Assembly (NCBI RefSeq): GCF_016587375.1
Contig: NZ_BNJG01000003.1
Span: 1,550,001-1,614,000 of the forward strand
Length of the DNA stretch: 64,000 nt
Direction of reading: 5' to 3'
From: Ktedonobacter robiniae
GTDB lineage: Bacteria; Chloroflexota; Ktedonobacteria; Ktedonobacterales; Ktedonobacteraceae
This document shows positions 1 through 9,964 of the stretch, one piece after another (position 1 is the stretch's first letter; every line of letters starts with the position of its first letter). The notes under the pieces are model-generated. The model saw only the letters and a list, made by a program, of their open reading frames with translations, did not search any database and was not told the origin of the DNA. Made by a program: the position numbers and the translations under genes.

Positions 1-2
1 TT

Positions 3-437
3 GTCGCTCGTCGTCGGCTGCTGGGACTCGAAGTCGCGACCGCGACGCTGCCAGAGGCTGAGTCGCTGCATGTTGAGCGTGTGCCGCTTGAGACGCTGCT
101 GCCCTGGCTGAGCCAGGACGCGGAGCTTCCCTGCTGGGGGCGTGAACTGGCGAGCCTGTTGGCGCTGAGCACTGAGACGATTGTCGCGCCCGGCCCTGGT
201 CGTGGTATGAATGGCCTGGTTATACAGCGCTCTCATGGTGTCACCCGTGTGCAGGCTGCCGTGCTACAGAGCGAACTGACTGACGCGGAGCTGGCGAGCC
301 TCCTGCACGAGGCCGCGGGCGAGCATGCGAAGATTCAGATCTACAACGAACCTGCGAGTAGCGCTCTATATGCGCGCTGTCTCAGGCTTGGCTTCACCGA
401 GTTCTTTAGCCAGCACGAGATGCTGGTACGTCTCTAG
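3..437 (+). CDS. GNAT-family N-acetyltransferase, C-terminal part (5' end outside window)
   Basis: The frame is open from base 3 to the TAG at 435-437, so the gene begins upstream of the window. The last 40 residues have the GNAT end pattern: YNEPASSALYARCLRLGF followed by a terminal strand (FFSQHEMLVRL), where the Asn and Tyr/Leu-Gly-Phe positions shape the acetyl-CoA pocket of the family. The N-terminal half of the domain is not visible, so the substrate cannot be inferred. Its 3' end overlaps the 3' end of the convergent LuxR-type gene by 32 bases. An internal ATG at 81 exists, but the upstream open frame reads sensibly and is preferred. Confidence 0.6.
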   Translation, partial: VARRRLLGLEVATATLPEAESLHVERVPLETLLPWLSQDAELPCWGRELASLLALSTETIVAPGPGRGMNGLVIQRSHGVTRVQAAVLQSELTDAELASLLHEAAGEHAKIQIYNEPASSALYARCLRLGFTEFFSQHEMLVRL

Positions 438-2205
438 AGTTTAATGCAGGCGTAAGCTGAGGCATAAGTTTAGCGAGCGCCTGCGTCCGACTTTTTACCT
501 CAAGCTTACCGCAGATATTGGCCATATGTTTCTTCACTGTCCCCTCACTGATAATTAACTTCGCAGCTATTTCGCGATTGGAAGCTCCTTGCAATAGCAG
601 ATCAATGACCTCGTTTTCGCGTTGCGTAAATAGCTCGCGCCTTGCGTGCTTCAGGGTTGGTATAGCCTGGACCACAGGATAATAGTTTGTCAGATTGCCG
701 AGCTGGTTACCCGCCTGGGGTAGGGCAATCATCGCGTTTCCGGTGGCCTGCGTGGCGTAGTAGAGCGCGTTGTTGAGCAGGCCATTTTGTTGATACCAGG
801 TGCAGGCGCGCAGGTAAAGCTCAGGGAGCAGGGAGGCGCTATGCTGGCGCAGGTAGCCACGTAAGACCTCTGAGAACAAAGGCTGATAGCGGAACCAGCC
901 TCTCTGGGAATCTTGCGCTTCAATGAAGATATTATGTCGCGATAAATAGTCGAGCATAGCCTCGCTATTGGCCTGGAGTGAGACCGCGCTGGCGAGCGAG
1001 ATATCGAAGCTATCTAGAGGTGCAGTTGCCAGTAAGAAGCGCTGTATCTCCTCGGGCTGTTGTAGCAGTACCTCTTCCACCATATAATCGTTGAGATGGC
1101 GTTGGGGAAGTGCGCATACCTCCTCTATAGTTCCCCCCTCATGGATAGAAGCTACCAGCAGGTGCAGGGCCGTAATCCAGCCATTGGCGCGGGTTGCCAG
1201 GGTGACGTATTGTTCCGTGGTGAGAGGCTGCGCGAGCAGTCGCGGCAGGAGTTGAAGCATCTCCTGCTGCAAGAAGCGCAAATCATCCATATGCAACTCA
1301 TTCAGGAGCCGTTGCGCGCGTAGCCGGGCCAGGGGTAACTCTGGACGTGTGCGCGAGACGATCACGAGGTGAAGCTGGAGCGGCATCAGCTCAATAAGTG
1401 TTGTGAGTGCCTGGTGGATCTCCTGTGCATAGAGCACATGATAGTTATCGAGTACCAGCGTAGCAGGTGTAGCAAGTCCGTCAAGTGCGTGTAGGAGAGT
1501 GTGTAGACCCTGCGTCAGAGTCGCATGCGCGCAAAAAAGCTCAATGGATACCAGGTCACTGAGGCCGGGCATAACTTGTTCGAGGGCCGCGATAAAGTGT
1601 GACCAGAACCTGATAGCCTGGTTGTCCTCTTTGTCTAGCGAGAGCCAGCTACATGCGCAACCCTGCGAGACTACCTCATTATGCCACTGGCGTAAGAGGG
1701 TCGTCTTGCCCCAACCGGCAGGGGCAGAAATAACGGTCAGGCCTGTCTCCAGACTGTTTTGTAGCTTTGCGAGCAGACGGGGGCGAGGCAAAACGTCCCT
1801 GGCCAGGGATGGCGTACGCAACTTGGCCTCGAAGAGTTGGTAGTTGTGCTGGCAGGAAGAGTAGGTACAGAGATTAATCGCGATAGAGTTGAGGCGTTCG
1901 GCAGTAAGTTCCTGTGGCCTCCCCAGATACATCTTGCGAATTCTGCCCTGTTGCTTGCGATAGGCATACCAGTACCAGCTATTGCGCTGGCGCTCGTGGC
2001 GAGCGGTGAAGGAGCCAAAGTGGCTCTTGAAGGTGAAGGACTTGTTCTGAGCATCGGCGAGCCAGGTATACCACTGATGTGAGCCGACTGTGACTCTCGG
2101 TGTCGTGTGTTGTGTATAGCCCCGTGGATGGTCTGGTAAATAGTCCTGTAAGTATAAGTGGTCGTCAAAGACCTGTGGTATAGGTTGTCGCAGCATAGCC
2201 CGCAA
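406..2205 (-). CDS. Short MalT-type LuxR-family transcription regulator with N-terminal arm-like domain
   Basis: Cytoplasmic ATP-dependent transcription activator of the LAL/MalT class, 599 aa. Residues 44-110 form an aromatic-rich module (YWYAYRK...KMYLGRPQELTAERL) resembling an integrase arm-type DNA-binding fold. Residues 155-300 are the P-loop ATPase with Walker A APAGWGKTT (161-169) and Walker B LVLDNYH (250-256). Residues about 525-585 are the LuxR helix-turn-helix (LFTQRENEVIDLL...SNREIAAKL...GTVKKHM). The roughly 300-residue TPR sensor usual between ATPase and HTH in this class is nearly absent (about 480-525), so the protein is about two thirds of normal length with no frameshift visible. 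Target genes are unknown; neighbours give no operon partner. Confidence 0.85.
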   Translation of the reverse strand: MRAMLRQPIPQVFDDHLYLQDYLPDHPRGYTQHTTPRVTVGSHQWYTWLADAQNKSFTFKSHFGSFTARHERQRNSWYWYAYRKQQGRIRKMYLGRPQELTAERLNSIAINLCTYSSCQHNYQLFEAKLRTPSLARDVLPRPRLLAKLQNSLETGLTVISAPAGWGKTTLLRQWHNEVVSQGCACSWLSLDKEDNQAIRFWSHFIAALEQVMPGLSDLVSIELFCAHATLTQGLHTLLHALDGLATPATLVLDNYHVLYAQEIHQALTTLIELMPLQLHLVIVSRTRPELPLARLRAQRLLNELHMDDLRFLQQEMLQLLPRLLAQPLTTEQYVTLATRANGWITALHLLVASIHEGGTIEEVCALPQRHLNDYMVEEVLLQQPEEIQRFLLATAPLDSFDISLASAVSLQANSEAMLDYLSRHNIFIEAQDSQRGWFRYQPLFSEVLRGYLRQHSASLLPELYLRACTWYQQNGLLNNALYYATQATGNAMIALPQAGNQLGNLTNYYPVVQAIPTLKHARRELFTQRENEVIDLLLQGASNREIAAKLIISEGTVKKHMANICGKLEVKSRTQALAKLMPQLTPALNSRDVPASRAG

Positions 2206-2320
2206 CTCCTCATCTATGAAGAATCATGCAATAAAGAGCCTCTCTAACAACCTCAACTGTACCTGATCAAGGGTGCCGGGCACATCCGCATATATGCCTA
2301 ATTTAATGGTAGAGAAAAAA

Positions 2321-2364
2321 GTGGAGTGAATACGCATATAAGCTTATATGCGTATTCACTCCAC
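2321..2364. terminator. 44-base perfect palindrome
   Basis: GTGGAGTGAATACGCATATA.. is followed directly by its exact reverse complement (22-bp arms, no loop). It lies after the 3' end of the frameshifted regulator and before the start of the short LuxR gene, both on the minus strand. Terminator of the upstream gene is likely; there is an A-run (2315-2320) on one flank, which reads as a U-run for minus-strand transcripts. Confidence 0.6.
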
Positions 2365-2452
2365 ACTCTCTGGGCAAAAGCCCACGGTCCACGTCACCAT
2401 ACCACATATCTTTCGCCCACGGTCCACATCAACATATACCATATGAGGTTTC

Positions 2453-5400
2453 TCAGGTCAGGTGGTGTTCGAGGGCGTAACGGGTGGCGGCGCTACGGGA
2501 GGAGACGCCAATTTTGTTATAAATAGAGCTGAGGTGGGCCTGAACGGTACGCGGGCTGATTACCAGTTGCTCGGCGATCTGGGCGTTGGTAAGGCCAGTG
2601 GCGACGGAACGCAGGACCTCGACTTCACGTTCAGTCAGGTCATTAAGGTGGGTGAGAGTCGATGTGGTTGGTTGCGCCTGAGATACCTGAGTGTCAACTG
2701 CGGGTTGCTTCTCTTGCGTAAACACCTGTTCTGGAGTCATGTGCTGGCCTTCGAGCCAGGCGGCTTGAAAGCGTGTCTCTCCCAGCTGGGTCTGAGCCTG
2801 TGCCAGGGCAAGCTGATAGTAAGCGAGTTCGATAGGCGGAATAGGGGCGCTCATAGCGCTACGCAGGGTAGCTGCGGCCCCCAGAGGCGCGCCGCTTGCT
2901 CGGGCTGTCCCTGGGCCACGCAAATTTCGCCCAGGCGCTCCAGGCAGGAGGCGATGAACCAGCGATTGCGAATCTGGATGGAGATCTCCAGACTTTTTAC
3001 GATTAGGGTTCGGGCTTTCGCCATGTCGCCTCGAAGAAGGGCGAGCATGCCGAGGTCGGCCAGGCGATAGTAATTGGTCTGGATATCGTTTTCGCTATAG
3101 CTCTCTTCCAGGAGCCTCTGCGCGGTCTCATAGTCGCCTTCGATCATGTAGAGCAGGGCCATGACACCCAGGGCATCGGCGATCTGACGTCTATCGCTGA
3201 CTTCGCGTGCAATATTGAGTCCCTCGGTAAAGAGCTGGCGGGCCTGCGTGTTCTGGCCCTCGTTGAGGACGACAAGGCCAAGCTGGATCAGGCGGGGCGA
3301 GATAACTTCGCGGTCGTTAATGGCGCGTGAGATCGCCAGGCTCTCCTCCATGTAGGTGCGTGCCGCGTCATAGTTACCGCGATGAGCCTCAACGTGACCT
3401 AGCATATTGAGCGAGGCAGCGGTCATGGCATGGTTTTCCAGGCGGCGCATGCTTGCCAGGCTTTCGTTGAGTAAGGTCATGGCGAGTTGCAGGTTACCCT
3501 GATTAAACTCGACGCTGCCGAGAGTAAAGAGCTGGGAGGCGATGCCCTCTTCGTTCTCTGTCTCGCGAAAGATTGCCAGGCTCTGCTCCAAAAGCGTCCA
3601 CGTGGCCTGATCCTCGCCCTTCTGGTGGAGGGCAACCTCGCCTAATGTCCCGAGGTACTGCGCAATCTTATTCTCGTTGCCCAGTTCTCTGGAGACCGCT
3701 GAGCTCTCCGCGAACCATGTTTGGGCTGCTGAGTAATCGCCCATATAGAACGTCAGCATGCCCAGGGGAACGAGGACGAAGGCGATACCAACGCGGTCGC
3801 CGACCTCGCGATGGATCTTCAGGCTCTCAGTGAGCAACTGGTAAGCAGGAGCATAACTACCCAGGTGCGTTAAAACCTGGCCTAGCTTATTCAGGCGGTA
3901 GGCGATACTACGTTTATCTTGCAAGCGCCTGGCGATGGCCAGACTCTCCTCGTAGTAGGTCCGGGCTTTTTCTAGATGATAACCCAGCGCGACGGCCTCC
4001 TCGGCCAGAGATGCCAGGACATCGGCGATGGTATAGAGATCCTCCTGCGTGCGCGCGATAGCCAGGCTCTCTTCGAACAGAGCATGACCCTGAAAAGGTG
4101 AGGTGCGGGCATAGGAACAGCCGAGTTGATGCAGTGTTGTGGCAATGCCTCTTTGATCCTGTAGCTCGCGATAATAACCCAGGGCCTCTTCTAGCAGCTC
4201 GGTTCCGCGCTGGTAGAGACCCTGGCTGTCCGCCAGGACGCCAGCGGCATAGCAGGCACGTGCCAGGATATGCTTTGTGACCCGGGCGGGCTTCATGCTC
4301 TGTAAGGCCCTTTCTAACCACTGAAGGCCTTCGCTCTGATGGTTGCGAATGAGCCAGAAGCGCCAGAGCGCGCTCCCTAAGCGTAGTGCCAACTCGCTTT
4401 GGGGTTGGGTCATGAGGCGCTGGAGGGCGGCGCGCAGATTATCATGCTCTTGTTCGAGACGCTCAAGCCATTGAACCTGCTGGGCCTGGCGCAGGTGTGG
4501 CTCAGCCTCCTCCGCCAGGGCCAGATAGTACATTGCATGGGCATCATAAGCTGTCTGGGCCTCTGCACTGGCTCGGAGCGTCTCCTCACCATATTCGCGA
4601 ATGGTTTCCAGCATGACCAGGCGTGCCTCTTCGTTGGTGCGCTCAACCATGCGCAACAGATTCTTATCGATGAGTGAGGTGATAGGCGTGAGCGGATCAC
4701 CTTCATCGGCATCGATGGCCTGGCAGAGATGCTCGACGGCCTCCAGCGTGCAACCGCCCACGAAGACGGAGAGGCTGCGAAAGAGCTTTTGCTCTTGCGG
4801 ATCGAGAAGCTCATAGCTCCAGGTCAGGGTGGCGCGTAGCGTTTGCTGGCGGAGAGGGAGGTCACGCGCTCCATGCGTAAGAACTTGCAAGCGATGTTCC
4901 AGGCGAGCGAGTAGCTTTCCTGGCGGCAGAATTTTGATGCGGGCCGCAGCTAGCTCAATGCCCAGGGGCAGGCCATCGACACGCGTACAAATTTCCGCTA
5001 TCGTCTGCGCATTCTCAGCCGTGAGTTGAAAATCGGTTTTGACGGAGCGCGCACGCTGGACGAAAAGCGCGACCGCCGCGTTATGCGCGAGGGCCTCAAG
5101 GTCAGTCGCAAGTTTTAGATCTGGTAAGGCTAGTGGAGGCAAGGCAAACTCGTGTTCCGCCCGCAGGTGCAGTACCTCTCGACTGGTTACGAGAATTTTC
5201 AGAGCCGGGCAGGTCGCGAGCAACTCCGTAATAAGCGGCGCCGCAGCGATGACCTGCTCAAAGTTATCGAGGAGGAGCAGGACATGCTTTTCGCGCAAAT
5301 AACGTTTGATGCGCTCCAGGAGCGGCATCTCATCGAATTCTACGAGACCCAGCGATTGTGCCAGGGTGGGTATAAATAATTCGGAGGAAGAGGTAGAGGC

Positions 5401-5664
5401 CAGGGCGATGCGGCGTACACCATCGGAGAATGCAGGTTCGAGCTCTGCCACGACTTGTAGAGCCAGGCATGTCTTACCCACCCCCCCGGGGCCAGTAATA
5501 GTAAGTAAACGCATAGCCGGCTCGCGCAGCAACGTGACTGCCGAGGCTATTTCTCGCTCGCGTCCAATAAGGGGCGTTAAGTGAACCAGGAAGATATCTC
5601 TGCTCTCTGGTTCAGGTCGCGGCATATTTGTATTTGTGGTTAAGGGTGTTGGTAAGTCGGGCAT
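2453..5664 (-). pseudogene. NB-ARC/TPR/LuxR transcription regulator, split by a one-base frameshift
   Basis: Two minus-strand frames make one protein. The upstream part (5664 to about 2880) has an NB-ARC-type ATPase with Walker A GPGGVGKT near residues 58-65 and Walker B LLLLDNFE, then about 12 TPR-like repeats (EESLAIAR, YEESLAIARRL and similar). It ends in a wrong-frame tail after AARLWG. The other frame continues exactly where the family should: AAATLRSAMSAPIPPIELAYYQ, then a LuxR helix-turn-helix (LTEREVEVLRSVATGLTNAQIAEQL...RTVQAHLSSIYNKIGV). The join is a run of five C on the plus strand (2878-2882); one more base restores LWGAA. Either a disabled gene or a homopolymer sequencing error. 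Without the repair the product lacks its DNA-binding domain. Confidence 0.85.
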
Positions 5665-6018
5665 GAGTGTGCGCCTATAGGGAGATAGCTGTGTGTGTTC
5701 ATCGATGTCAGATGCTTTTCTGGTTCCCAGGGTTACCTAACGGTACGTATACTATAATACACATCCATAAATATGTCTAGTTACATTATTTCCCGCTTCT
5801 CAACAGGGGTTAAGCATATTTTAAGTAGGTGTAGTGGCATGGACTATGGGCTTGCCCGTAGTCCATGCCACTACACCTACTTAAAAAAATAAACCCACAA
5901 ATACTACTTTTGTTGCCTGCCTTACTGGCTGGTCTCCAGATACACTATGGCTACAAATTCATCGCAGCAGAGATTCTCTTACCAAATCAATGTTGATATT
6001 TTTGACTGAGGAGGTTGT
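5665..6018. other. Divergent intergenic region
   Basis: 354 bases between the start of the NB-ARC regulator (minus) and the binding-protein gene (plus). It holds the large hairpin at 5821-5884 and otherwise AT-rich sequence with no gene; promoters for both directions must lie here but none matches consensus closely enough to place. Confidence 0.5.
5821..5884. repeat. Long hairpin (30-bp arms, 4-base loop)
   Basis: Arms 5821-5850 and 5855-5884 are reverse complements except for one G.T pair. A run of A follows on the plus strand. It sits between two divergent start codons rather than at a gene end. The inner core carries CATGGAC, also found in the TTGTAGGGTCCATGC repeat family nearby. Confidence 0.75.
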
Positions 6019-7740
6019 ATGACTCCCAATGTATTGTCGCGAAGCCTTCGTAAAGGGGGCCACGGCAAAGGCAGGATGGTCCTGTTCTCGCTGGTCGCTA
6101 TCTTTGCCACGCTGCTCTCAGCATGTGGTGGTGACAACACCAGCAATTCAGGCTCGAAGACGACGACCCTGAATGTTCTGGCCTCGCCCAATGGAAACTT
6201 TAAGGCCAGTAACTTCAATCCATTTATCGACCCTAGTAATGGCGCGATGTATGGCGCGCAGGGCATGATCTACGAGACGCTCATCTACATGAATCGCTAT
6301 GATGGCGGCGTCACCGACATGCTTGCGTCTGATCACAAGCTCGCTGACGACGCCAGTAGTGTGACCTTCACGATTCGTAATGGTGTCAAGTGGAATGATG
6401 GCCAGGCATTTTCCGCGGATGATGTCATCTTCACGCTCAATCTCTTGAAGCAGTATCCCGCTCTTGATCAACAGGGTCTCTGGACGAACATTATTAAAGA
6501 TGTCACAAACCCTGACTCTAACACCATCAAGGTTGATTTCAAGAGCCCCAACTCCATTGCACTCTGGAACTTCTCCCAGCTTTACATCGTTCCTAAGCAT
6601 ACCTGGTCCTCGGTGTCTGACCCGGCAACATATACCAATGATAAGCCAGTTGGTACCGGCCCCTACACTCTGAAGTCCTTTGGCCCACAGGCTTATACCT
6701 TGCAGAAGAATACCAGCTATTGGCAGTCGGGCTTGCCAAAGATTGACCAACTGCGCTATCTCGCCACGAGCGATAATACGGCTGCGCAGTTGAAGATCTC
6801 TAAGGGTGAGATTGACTGGGCCGGTGTGGGCTGGGATCCCAAGTATGATGCCAGCTTTACCCAGGTTGACCCTCAGCACTATCATCACTGGTTCCCTGGC
6901 AACAACACCGTCATGTTGTACCTGAACCTGACACGCGCTCCCTTTAACGATCTCAAGGTTCGTCAGGCCATCAGCCTTGCGATCAACCGTGATGACATTC
7001 ATGCGAAGGCCGCACTCTATGCCGATCCCGCCAACCCGACGGCTGTGTTGCCCTCTCACAAGGCCTTCCTCTCTTCTGATTATCAGAACGCGAAGTTCTC
7101 GCCTGACGCCGCCCAGGCTGAGTCTCTGTTAAAAGAGGCTGGCTACACCAAGGGAAGCGATGGCATCTATCAGAAGAATGGCAAGAAAATCTCCTTCCAG
7201 ATGATTGTGCCTAGCGGCTGGGCTGACTGGGAGGCCACGCTCGCGGTTATCTCAGATAACCTGAAGGCGATTGGTATTGACGCGAAGCCCAATTCCCTGG
7301 CTACACCCGATGTCTACACGGCAGCTCTGAACAAAGGCGACTATGATGCCGCTATCTCCTGGACGGATAAGGGTCCATCTCCGTACTTCACCTTTGTCGA
7401 CCTGCTGCGCAGCGACAAGACCTGGGGTAATGGCAAGGTGATTGCTGGTGGCTCGACCAACTGGGAGCACTGGCAGGATTCCGCCACCGACAAACTGCTG
7501 AATCAGTACCTGGCTTCGGCCGACCCGAATGCGCAGAAACAGGCCATTCAGGGCATCGAGAAGATTATGGTTGATCAGTTGCCGGTTATCCCGCTGGACT
7601 ACAACGTTGGCTGGTTCGAGTATACGACGAAGACCGCCGTGGGTTGGCCCGACCAGAACAACCCATACGCGTATGGCTCGCCGTTCGATGCACCCGACAA
7701 CGAGAACATCGTTCTCCATCTGTCGCCAGCAAATAGCTAG
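6019..7740 (+). CDS. ABC transporter substrate-binding lipoprotein, family 5 (peptide/oligosaccharide type)
   Basis: Extracellular solute-binding protein of the dipeptide/nickel/oligosaccharide class, 573 aa. A lipoprotein signal (FSLVAIFATLLSAC, lipobox LSAC, Cys36) anchors it outside the membrane. The SBP_bac_5 body follows, with typical segments FTIRNGVKWNDGQAFSADDVIFTL and PVGTGPYTLKSF. A GAGGAGG ribosome site precedes ATG 6019. Two permease genes follow in the same direction, then a GH1 beta-glucosidase. That context suggests a beta-linked oligosaccharide (for example cellobiose-like) rather than a peptide as ligand, as known for some members of this transporter class; this is inference. 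Confidence 0.9.
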   Translation: MTPNVLSRSLRKGGHGKGRMVLFSLVAIFATLLSACGGDNTSNSGSKTTTLNVLASPNGNFKASNFNPFIDPSNGAMYGAQGMIYETLIYMNRYDGGVTDMLASDHKLADDASSVTFTIRNGVKWNDGQAFSADDVIFTLNLLKQYPALDQQGLWTNIIKDVTNPDSNTIKVDFKSPNSIALWNFSQLYIVPKHTWSSVSDPATYTNDKPVGTGPYTLKSFGPQAYTLQKNTSYWQSGLPKIDQLRYLATSDNTAAQLKISKGEIDWAGVGWDPKYDASFTQVDPQHYHHWFPGNNTVMLYLNLTRAPFNDLKVRQAISLAINRDDIHAKAALYADPANPTAVLPSHKAFLSSDYQNAKFSPDAAQAESLLKEAGYTKGSDGIYQKNGKKISFQMIVPSGWADWEATLAVISDNLKAIGIDAKPNSLATPDVYTAALNKGDYDAAISWTDKGPSPYFTFVDLLRSDKTWGNGKVIAGGSTNWEHWQDSATDKLLNQYLASADPNAQKQAIQGIEKIMVDQLPVIPLDYNVGWFEYTTKTAVGWPDQNNPYAYGSPFDAPDNENIVLHLSPANS

Positions 7741-7751
7741 GTAGTACAACC

Positions 7752-7793
7752 TGTAGGGTCCGGTTTGCAGTCCATGCAAGCATGGACCCTACG
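7752..7793. repeat. Imperfect copy of the TTGTAGGGTCCATGC palindromic repeat
   Basis: GTAGGGTCC at 7753-7761 and GGACCCTAC at 7784-7792 flank a TCCATGC-AA-GCATGGA inner stem (7771-7786). It lies between the binding-protein and permease genes and belongs to a short dispersed palindromic family seen again at 7852, 27391 and 29906. Confidence 0.6.
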
Positions 7794-7823
7794 AGGTATG
7801 TATGGTCCTTGTTGGTGACTGAA

Positions 7824-7874
7824 CTTGTAGAGTCCATGCTGACTAGAACACGTAGGGTCCATGCTTGCATGGAC
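7824..7874. repeat. Second and third partial copies of the same palindromic repeat
   Basis: A half copy CTTGTAGAGTCCATGCT at 7824-7840 is followed by GTAGGGTCCATGC-TT-GCATGGAC at 7852-7874. The last copy ends about 20 bases before the permease start and contains an ATG (7861) in the permease frame that should not be taken as its start. Confidence 0.6.
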
Positions 7875-7893
7875 TAGAAAAGGGAACCCCCCA

Positions 7894-8889
7894 ATGCGTC
7901 ATTTGCTCCGCCGCGTAATCTTCTATGTGGCCGCATTGTGGGCCTCGGTTACGATTAATTTTATCCTGCCCAGGTTGATGCCAGGCGATCCGATCCAGGC
8001 ATACGTCGCGAACTTGCGTGGGCAAGGAAATATTACCGAGGCCACGCTCCAGGCGTTGCGCGTCCAGTTTGGTTTAAGTGATGCGCCTTTGCCTGTTCAG
8101 TATTTCCAGTATCTAACAAACCTGCTTCAGGGGAAAATGGGCGTCTCGATCTCGCATTTTCCCTCGCCCGTGCTCTCGGTGATTGCCTCCGATATCCCAT
8201 GGACGCTGGGCCTGGTTGGTACGGCATCTGTGATTAGTTTTATTCTGGGCACACTTCTAGGTGTGCTTGTCTCCTGGCGTCGTGGGTCCTTGCTTGATAC
8301 CGTTGCCGCCCCTTTATTGACCTTTTTCTCCGCTATTCCTTATTTCTGGCTGGCGCTTGGACTAATCTACCTGCTTGCCTTCCGCAACAGCTTTTTCCCG
8401 CTTGACTCGGGCTATGATACGACGAGCGATATTGGTCCTAGTTGGGATCCGGTCTTTATTGCTGGTGTGATTCAACATGCAATCTTACCCGCCGTCACGA
8501 TTGTCATTAGTTCTATCGCGGGCTGGATGCTGAGTATGCGTAACTCAATGATTACCACGCTTTCGGAAGATTATGTGCACATGGCGCGTGCCAAAGGACT
8601 CTCTGACCGTCGCGTCATGATGGCCTATGCCTCGCGTAACGCCATTCTCCCCAGTATCACCGGTTTTAGTATGTCGCTGGGTTATGTTGTGGGTGGCTCC
8701 TTGCTTACGGAGATGGTCTTCTCATATCCGGGGGTTGGCTTCGACCTCTTTAATGCCATCCATCATCTCGATTATAGCCTTATCCAGGGCATCTTCCTGT
8801 TTATCGCGCTTGCGATGCTGGCGGCAAACTTCATATCTGAGATCGTATATATGCTTCTAGATCCACGCGTGCGGAATGAGAGGGGCTAA
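7894..8889 (+). CDS. ABC transporter permease, DppB type
   Basis: Integral membrane component of the family 5 importer, about 331 aa from ATG 7894 (MRHLLRRVIFYVAALWASVTINFILPRLMPGDP, the standard DppB N-terminus). Six membrane segments are readable; the EAA loop that contacts the ATPase is at DYVHMARAKGLSDRRVMMAYASRNAILP. An in-frame ATG at 7861 lies inside a repeat and lacks a ribosome site; AAAAGGGA sits before 7894. Only three bases separate it from the next permease gene, so the two are cotranslated. Confidence 0.9.
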   Translation: MRHLLRRVIFYVAALWASVTINFILPRLMPGDPIQAYVANLRGQGNITEATLQALRVQFGLSDAPLPVQYFQYLTNLLQGKMGVSISHFPSPVLSVIASDIPWTLGLVGTASVISFILGTLLGVLVSWRRGSLLDTVAAPLLTFFSAIPYFWLALGLIYLLAFRNSFFPLDSGYDTTSDIGPSWDPVFIAGVIQHAILPAVTIVISSIAGWMLSMRNSMITTLSEDYVHMARAKGLSDRRVMMAYASRNAILPSITGFSMSLGYVVGGSLLTEMVFSYPGVGFDLFNAIHHLDYSLIQGIFLFIALAMLAANFISEIVYMLLDPRVRNERG

Positions 8890-8892
8890 CTG

Positions 8893-9903
8893 ATGGGGAT
8901 AGATCGAGGAACGCCGCCCAATACACAGGGCGTGCTCAATGAACCTGTTGCGCCAGGCATTTTAACAACAGCGAGTCCCGAAACCGTGATTGTGCCCGCG
9001 AAGAAGCAGAGCCTCTGGAAGACGTTCGTCTCGGTTGTGACTGTCAATCCACGTATGACGACTGGTTTCTGTATTCTGGGCTTCTTTGTCTTGTTAGGCC
9101 TGGTCGGTCCCTTCCTTGCCCATTATAATCCGACCGGGCTTTCAAATGATCTGTTTCAAGGTCCTTCAGCTAAACATTGGCTGGGTACAACGCCACGCGG
9201 TGAAGATATCTTCGCACAACTGGCTTATGGTACGCGCTCCTCGCTGTTGATCAGTTTTGTTGCGGCGATTGGCTCAACCTTGCTCTCTATGGTAATAGGC
9301 TTGACCGCAGGCTACTTTGGCGGCTGGGTCGATGATGTGCTCTCCTTCCTGACCAACATTTTCCTGGTGTTGCCAGGGCTGCCCCTGGCTATTGTTATCG
9401 CGGCCTTTGCCGTGAAGGGAACATGGACGATCATTGCGGTGCTCCTGTTGACGAGCTGGCCCTGGGGGGCGCGTGTCCTGCGCGCGCAGACTCTCTCGAT
9501 CAGCCAGCGCGAGTTCGTGGGTGCCTCCCGACTCATGGGCGAGAGACCCTGGCGGATCATCTTCTCCGAAATCCTGCCTAATGAGATCGCCATTGTCTCA
9601 TCCGGCTTTGTGGGCACCTTCATTTATGCTGCTCTGACAGAGGTCGCGTTGGAGTTCCTGGGTCTGGGCGATGCCACGACTCCCACCTGGGGTGTAATTC
9701 TGTATTGGGCACAGTCTGAGAATGCGCTGCTCTCTGGTGGCTGGTGGCAATTTGTGCCACCGGGTCTCTGTGTCGCTGTACTATGTGCGGGTCTGGCCTT
9801 TATCAACTTTGGGATCGACGAGTTCGCGAATCCAGCGTTGCGTACAGAACGCGGTCTGCGCAAGTTGTTGAGGCTCACAAAGAGGATGAAGGTTGTCGCT
9901 TAA
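8893..9903 (+). CDS. ABC transporter permease, DppC type
   Basis: Second membrane subunit, 336 aa. It has the long cytoplasmic N-terminus of DppC proteins, a first membrane segment near residues 57-78, the periplasmic signature HWLGTTPRGEDIFAQLAYGTRSSLLIS, and the EAA loop REFVGASRLMGERPWRIIFSEILPNE. It pairs with the upstream DppB-type gene. No ATP-binding subunit (DppD/DppF) follows; instead a beta-glucosidase gene begins 61 bases later. The ATPase must be encoded elsewhere or be shared with another importer. Confidence 0.9.
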   Translation: MGIDRGTPPNTQGVLNEPVAPGILTTASPETVIVPAKKQSLWKTFVSVVTVNPRMTTGFCILGFFVLLGLVGPFLAHYNPTGLSNDLFQGPSAKHWLGTTPRGEDIFAQLAYGTRSSLLISFVAAIGSTLLSMVIGLTAGYFGGWVDDVLSFLTNIFLVLPGLPLAIVIAAFAVKGTWTIIAVLLLTSWPWGARVLRAQTLSISQREFVGASRLMGERPWRIIFSEILPNEIAIVSSGFVGTFIYAALTEVALEFLGLGDATTPTWGVILYWAQSENALLSGGWWQFVPPGLCVAVLCAGLAFINFGIDEFANPALRTERGLRKLLRLTKRMKVVA

Positions 9904-9912
9904 ATACTCTAT

Positions 9913-9948
9913 CCATGTGTAGCATTGAACCCCTATGCCCACACATGG
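9913..9948. repeat. Small hairpin between permease and glucosidase
   Basis: CCATGTGT (9913-9920) pairs with ACACATGG (9941-9948), with extra pairing inside. It may temper read-through or protect the upstream mRNA; there is no U-run. Confidence 0.4.
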
Positions 9949-9964
9949 AGAGACAGGAGCATAC

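Noticed and set aside
6148..7059. 303-codon minus-strand open frame
   Set aside because: Antisense to a well-supported binding-protein gene; composition typical of a shadow frame.
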